Under the pieces are notes generated by a model. That model worked only from the letters and a program-made list of their open reading frames with translations, did not search any database and was not told where the DNA came from. Shown piece after piece: positions 33,328 to 35,854 of a DNA stretch of 35,854 nt. The DNA is from Planctomycetota bacterium (GTDB taxonomy: Bacteria; Planctomycetota; Planctomycetia; Gemmatales; Gemmataceae). A program made the position numbers and the translations under genes. Numbering within the stretch: position 1 is the stretch's first letter; the number at the start of each line of letters is the position of its first letter. The stretch covers positions 1-35,854 of the forward strand of contig VGZI01000046.1 of NCBI GenBank assembly GCA_016872605.1, in the 5' to 3' direction.

Positions 33328-34323
33328 TCACGGATGGAGGATCACTTTTCCCGTCAGTGTGCCTGCCTTCTGCAGCGTATTCTCCTCGAGGAAACGATGG
33401 GCGGCGGCGGCCTCGGCGATCGTGTACGCCTTGCCGATCGGGATGTGCAGCTTCTTTTCGGAGAGCCAGCGATTGATGTCCTCGGCGCAGACGCGCTGCT
33501 CGTCGGGCGTCGCATTGAACATGGCGAACCCGTGCAGCGCGAGGTCCTTGACGTAGAACGGGCCGACCGGAAACGTCGGCTGAGCCTGCCGGCCGGCCAT
33601 GACGATCATTCGGCCACGGCGGGCCATCAGATCGACCATCTTGAAGAAGTCCGGCTCGCGCTGGGTTTCGTACCAGACGTGGACGCCTTGGTTTTTCGTG
33701 AAGTCCTTGATACGAGCAGGAATGTCGTCGGTCTTGTAGTTGAGAACGCAATCGACGCCCCAGCTTCGGCACAGGTCTGCTTTCTCCGGCGTGCCAACGG
33801 TGGCGATGACTTTGGCGCCAACCGCTCTGGCCATCTGGGCGACCATCGACCCGACGCCGCCGGTGCCGCCGTTGACGAAGACCGTTTCGCCAGGCTGTAA
33901 CCTGGCGCGCTGAAAGAGCCCGAGATGTGCCGTGATGCCGACAAGCGCAACGGCGGCTGCGTCATCGTCGGAAACGGCCGTCGGCGTCGGATAGAAGAAG
34001 TCTTCACTTGCGCAGACGAACTCGGCGCACGTCCCTTGCCGGCCAAGCAGGCCTTGATTCGAGCCCCAGACGCGATCGCCGGCCCTGAATCGCTTTGCTC
34101 CGGGACCGACGGCGTCCACGGCTCCCGCGACATCGGAACCCGTGATGAACGGCATCGGCAGTTGCATCTTGACGACGCCCGCACGAATGTACGTATCGAT
34201 CGGATTGAGCGCCGCCGTCGCCACCTTGATGCGAATCTCGCCAGCTTGCGGCGCCGGATTCGGTACATCGCCGTACTTCAGGACATCGGGAGCGCCGGTA
34301 GCTTCGAGGAATGCGGCTTTCAT
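33328..34323 (-). CDS. Zinc-free quinone-oxidoreductase-like MDR enzyme
   Basis: A 331-residue medium-chain dehydrogenase/reductase of the NADPH:quinone reductase type. It starts MKAAFLEATGAPDVLKYGDV, has NPIDTYIRAG and FITGSDVAGAVDAVGPG in the N-terminal lobe, and the NADPH loop VNGGTGGVGSMVAQMARAVGAKVIAT. The cysteines and histidine of zinc-dependent alcohol dehydrogenases are missing, as in quinone or enone reductases. The start at 34323 matches the family N-terminus and follows GGGGA. It is divergent from the lipoprotein gene; the substrate is unknown. Confidence 0.93.
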   Translation of the reverse strand: MKAAFLEATGAPDVLKYGDVPNPAPQAGEIRIKVATAALNPIDTYIRAGVVKMQLPMPFITGSDVAGAVDAVGPGAKRFRAGDRVWGSNQGLLGRQGTCAEFVCASEDFFYPTPTAVSDDDAAAVALVGITAHLGLFQRARLQPGETVFVNGGTGGVGSMVAQMARAVGAKVIATVGTPEKADLCRSWGVDCVLNYKTDDIPARIKDFTKNQGVHVWYETQREPDFFKMVDLMARRGRMIVMAGRQAQPTFPVGPFYVKDLALHGFAMFNATPDEQRVCAEDINRWLSEKKLHIPIGKAYTIAEAAAAHRFLEENTLQKAGTLTGKVILHP

Positions 34324-34432
34324 GGAAATCCCCGGATTCGTCCGCTTGGATTGGGCGGAACGTGTACAATCTTTGTAGAATCCGCGGCTGCTCTCGCCAG
34401 AGTTGCTACAGACATGCTGCGAAAGGACCCCG

Positions 34433-34972
34433 ATGAATCGACGTGCCAACGTCGTCCTGACGACGATAATCCTGGCCGCGTGCTGGGGCTGCGCTGTCGA
34501 TGCGCGTAAGACCGGCGCGGTTTGCCCGGTTCACAACGTGGCGCTTCAGGACGATCGGATCAAGATCGCTTACGGGCTCGTACGCACTTCGGGTGATGAA
34601 GCGGATGCACGCAACAAGCTTTTTCCGCACGCCGCCACGAGATACCTCGGAGGTTGCGAAGTTTACACGACGAGCCCAAGCTCCGCGCTCGTGAGTTTCC
34701 GCTCCGAATGCCGAAAAGCGGAAGCCGCATGGAAAAAGCAGTGTCAAGCAAAACTCGATCGAATCTATGAGCACGACGGTCAAATTCACGATGTGCTGGG
34801 CAAGGCCGCTAAGTTCAAGGATGTCGAGTCATACGTGAGCCAATCGAATGGTCCGGCCATTGGCTTGCGGGGCAAAGTGAAAGCCGAGGAAGATCTTGCC
34901 GAGTTGCGCCGCATGATTGAAGCAACCAAGCCGCCGGCCCAGATTCAATGGCATGTGCGAGTCGAACCGTAA
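34433..34972 (+). CDS. Hypothetical lipoprotein
   Basis: A 179-residue protein with a lipoprotein signal (VLTTIILAACWGC). After it comes VCPVHNVALQDDRIKIAYGL, then LFPHAATRYLGGCEVY and ECRKAEAAWKKQ. This arrangement recalls small lipoproteins with a 'CxxH...YG...LFP...GGC' domain, but I cannot name a family. The rest is helical and charged (KVKAEEDLAELRRMIEATK). The start at 34433 has AAAGGA 6 bases upstream; the ATG at 34403 does not. The function is unknown. Confidence 0.65.
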   Translation: MNRRANVVLTTIILAACWGCAVDARKTGAVCPVHNVALQDDRIKIAYGLVRTSGDEADARNKLFPHAATRYLGGCEVYTTSPSSALVSFRSECRKAEAAWKKQCQAKLDRIYEHDGQIHDVLGKAAKFKDVESYVSQSNGPAIGLRGKVKAEEDLAELRRMIEATKPPAQIQWHVRVEP

Positions 34973-35014
34973 GGCCCGAGTTTGTCGCAAGCAAACGTCT
35001 CTGGATAAATTGCT

Positions 35015-35407
35015 ATGTCGACCGTAGAAGTAAGCGAAACCGATTTGCTCGAAGCCGTCAGTAAGCTGACGCCCAGTGAATTCGACCTATTCATCGAACA
35101 GGCTCTATCGATCCGGCCTCGTTCGTCGATCGGCGAGCTCTCCGCAGAAGAAACTCAGTTGTTGCAACGCATCAACCGTGGACTGCCCGCCGATTGGCAC
35201 AAGCGATATCGTCGGCTGTGCAACCTTCGAAAACGGCGTCGGCTGACCGAACATGAGCACCTTGCGCTGCTTGAACTCACACGCGAGGCGGAAAACCAAG
35301 ATGCCGACCGTGCAGTGGCCCTCGTTGAACTGGCTCGACTGCGAGAAATTCCGGTCCGTGTTTTGATGAAAAGACTGGGCATTCAGACGCCGACGATCCA
35401 TGGCTAA
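35015..35407 (+). CDS. Small helical protein paired with an HNH nuclease
   Basis: A 130-residue, highly charged, mostly helical protein with no catalytic motif. It contains LSAEETQLLQRINRGLPADW, then RYRRLCNLRKRRRLTEHEHL, ALLELTREAENQDADRAVAL, and ends VELARLREIPVRVLMKRLGI. I recall proteins of this layout upstream of small HNH nucleases in cyanobacteria and planctomycetes. Its stop overlaps the start of the HNH gene by 8 bases, so the two are probably co-translated. An antitoxin, immunity or targeting role for the nuclease is inferred. Confidence 0.65.
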   Translation: MSTVEVSETDLLEAVSKLTPSEFDLFIEQALSIRPRSSIGELSAEETQLLQRINRGLPADWHKRYRRLCNLRKRRRLTEHEHLALLELTREAENQDADRAVALVELARLREIPVRVLMKRLGIQTPTIHG

Positions 35408-35816
35408 ACGGAAGATCAGCCTACGCGATTTCGTGGCGCAGCGAGCGCAGTGGCGGTGCGAGTACTGCCGCAGCCCCGCCGCCTTCGCCCATCAGAGCTT
35501 CTCTCTGGAGCATGTCCGCCTACGCGCCCGAAAAGGGAAGCGAACCGCGACGAATTTGGCGCTTTCATGCCAGGGCTGCAATAACCACAAATACGATCGA
35601 GTGAAAGCCGGCGACCCAGTATCACAAAAGTTTGTGCCGCTGTTTCACCCTCGCCGGCATCGTTGGGATGAGCACTTCGCCTGGAGCGATGACGGCTCGC
35701 TCATCCTCGGCCTGACGCCAACGGGGCGAGCGACCGTCGAAGCATTGCAACTCAACCGCGCGGCACTCGTCAACCTTCGACGTATTCTAGTGCAAGCTGG
35801 CGAGCATCCGCCATGA
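35400..35816 (+). CDS. HNH endonuclease
   Basis: A 138-residue HNH nuclease. The zinc-bound core is complete: CEYC (Cys20, Cys23), SLEHV (Glu37-His38) as the catalytic histidine, NLALSCQGCNNHK with Cys57, Cys60, Asn61 and His63. It should cut DNA using a metal ion. A C-terminal extension (FVPLFHPRRHRWDEHFAWSD ... RATVEALQLNR) is also typical of small HNH proteins of this type. It overlaps the helical gene upstream. The target and role (defence, toxin or mobile) are unknown. Confidence 0.85.
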   Translation: MAKRKISLRDFVAQRAQWRCEYCRSPAAFAHQSFSLEHVRLRARKGKRTATNLALSCQGCNNHKYDRVKAGDPVSQKFVPLFHPRRHRWDEHFAWSDDGSLILGLTPTGRATVEALQLNRAALVNLRRILVQAGEHPP

Positions 35817-35854
35817 TCGCGACGAATCAATGCCCCGCCGGCGGCGTTGGGGCG

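Noticed and set aside
1..35854. tRNA or rRNA genes
   Set aside because: No cloverleaf-like stretch or conserved rRNA segment was recognised by eye. A tRNA scan was not possible, so a missed tRNA cannot be excluded.

Overview
The window looks like chromosomal DNA of a planctomycete (roughly 60% G+C). The evidence is the gene set: a DUF1559 protein with a prepilin-type N-terminus, a Tat-exported Gfo/Idh/MocA oxidoreductase, a DUF1573 protein, a pre-peptidase-domain secreted protein, a Tyr/Gln/Pro-rich secreted small protein, a ceramidase-like membrane protein and a stand-alone release-factor-like protein. No rRNA, tRNA, CRISPR array, phage or transposase gene was seen.

Left part (about 0.6-11.2 kb, + strand): a tightly packed sugar-nucleotide and glycan cluster. 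rfbF, rfbG and rfbH would make CDP-glucose, then CDP-4-keto-6-deoxyglucose, then the 3-deoxy intermediate. They are followed by a GNAT-DegT acetyltransferase-aminotransferase fusion, a split transketolase pair, a polyprenyl-phosphate-type GT2 glycosyltransferase and a large YfhO-like membrane protein. Several junctions overlap by a few bases. I infer that the cluster makes and transfers an unusual CDP-linked dideoxy sugar that may be amino-, N-acyl- or two-carbon-branched.

Middle part (11.3-25.4 kb): mostly housekeeping and cell-surface genes. On the - strand are apt-hisI-hisG, a parvulin-type foldase, a ceramidase-like protein, a DUF1559 protein and a YceK-like lipoprotein. On the + strand are a GNAT, a Gfo/Idh/MocA oxidoreductase, an RF-like GGQ protein, a divergent xylose-isomerase homologue, a small-protein/nucleotidyltransferase pair resembling a toxin-antitoxin module, a tandem PilZ protein, a secreted PPC-domain protein and argJ.

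Right part (25.5-35.8 kb): a DUF1573 protein overlapping recD2, a secreted Tyr-rich protein with a strong terminator, an orphan ImmA/IrrE-like protein with a palindromic promoter region and an altered HExxH motif, a SWIM-SNF2 helicase, a quinone oxidoreductase, a lipoprotein, and a small-protein/HNH-nuclease pair at the edge.

The most striking non-genic signal is the number of short (about 30-75 bp) imperfect palindromes and tandem REP-like units of several unrelated sequence families. They fill intergenic gaps, supply stop codons to rfbH, hisI and recD2, and in at least four places sit in frame inside coding genes: twice in the split transketolase and twice in the SNF2 helicase. A repeat-like tail also ends the ceramidase gene.
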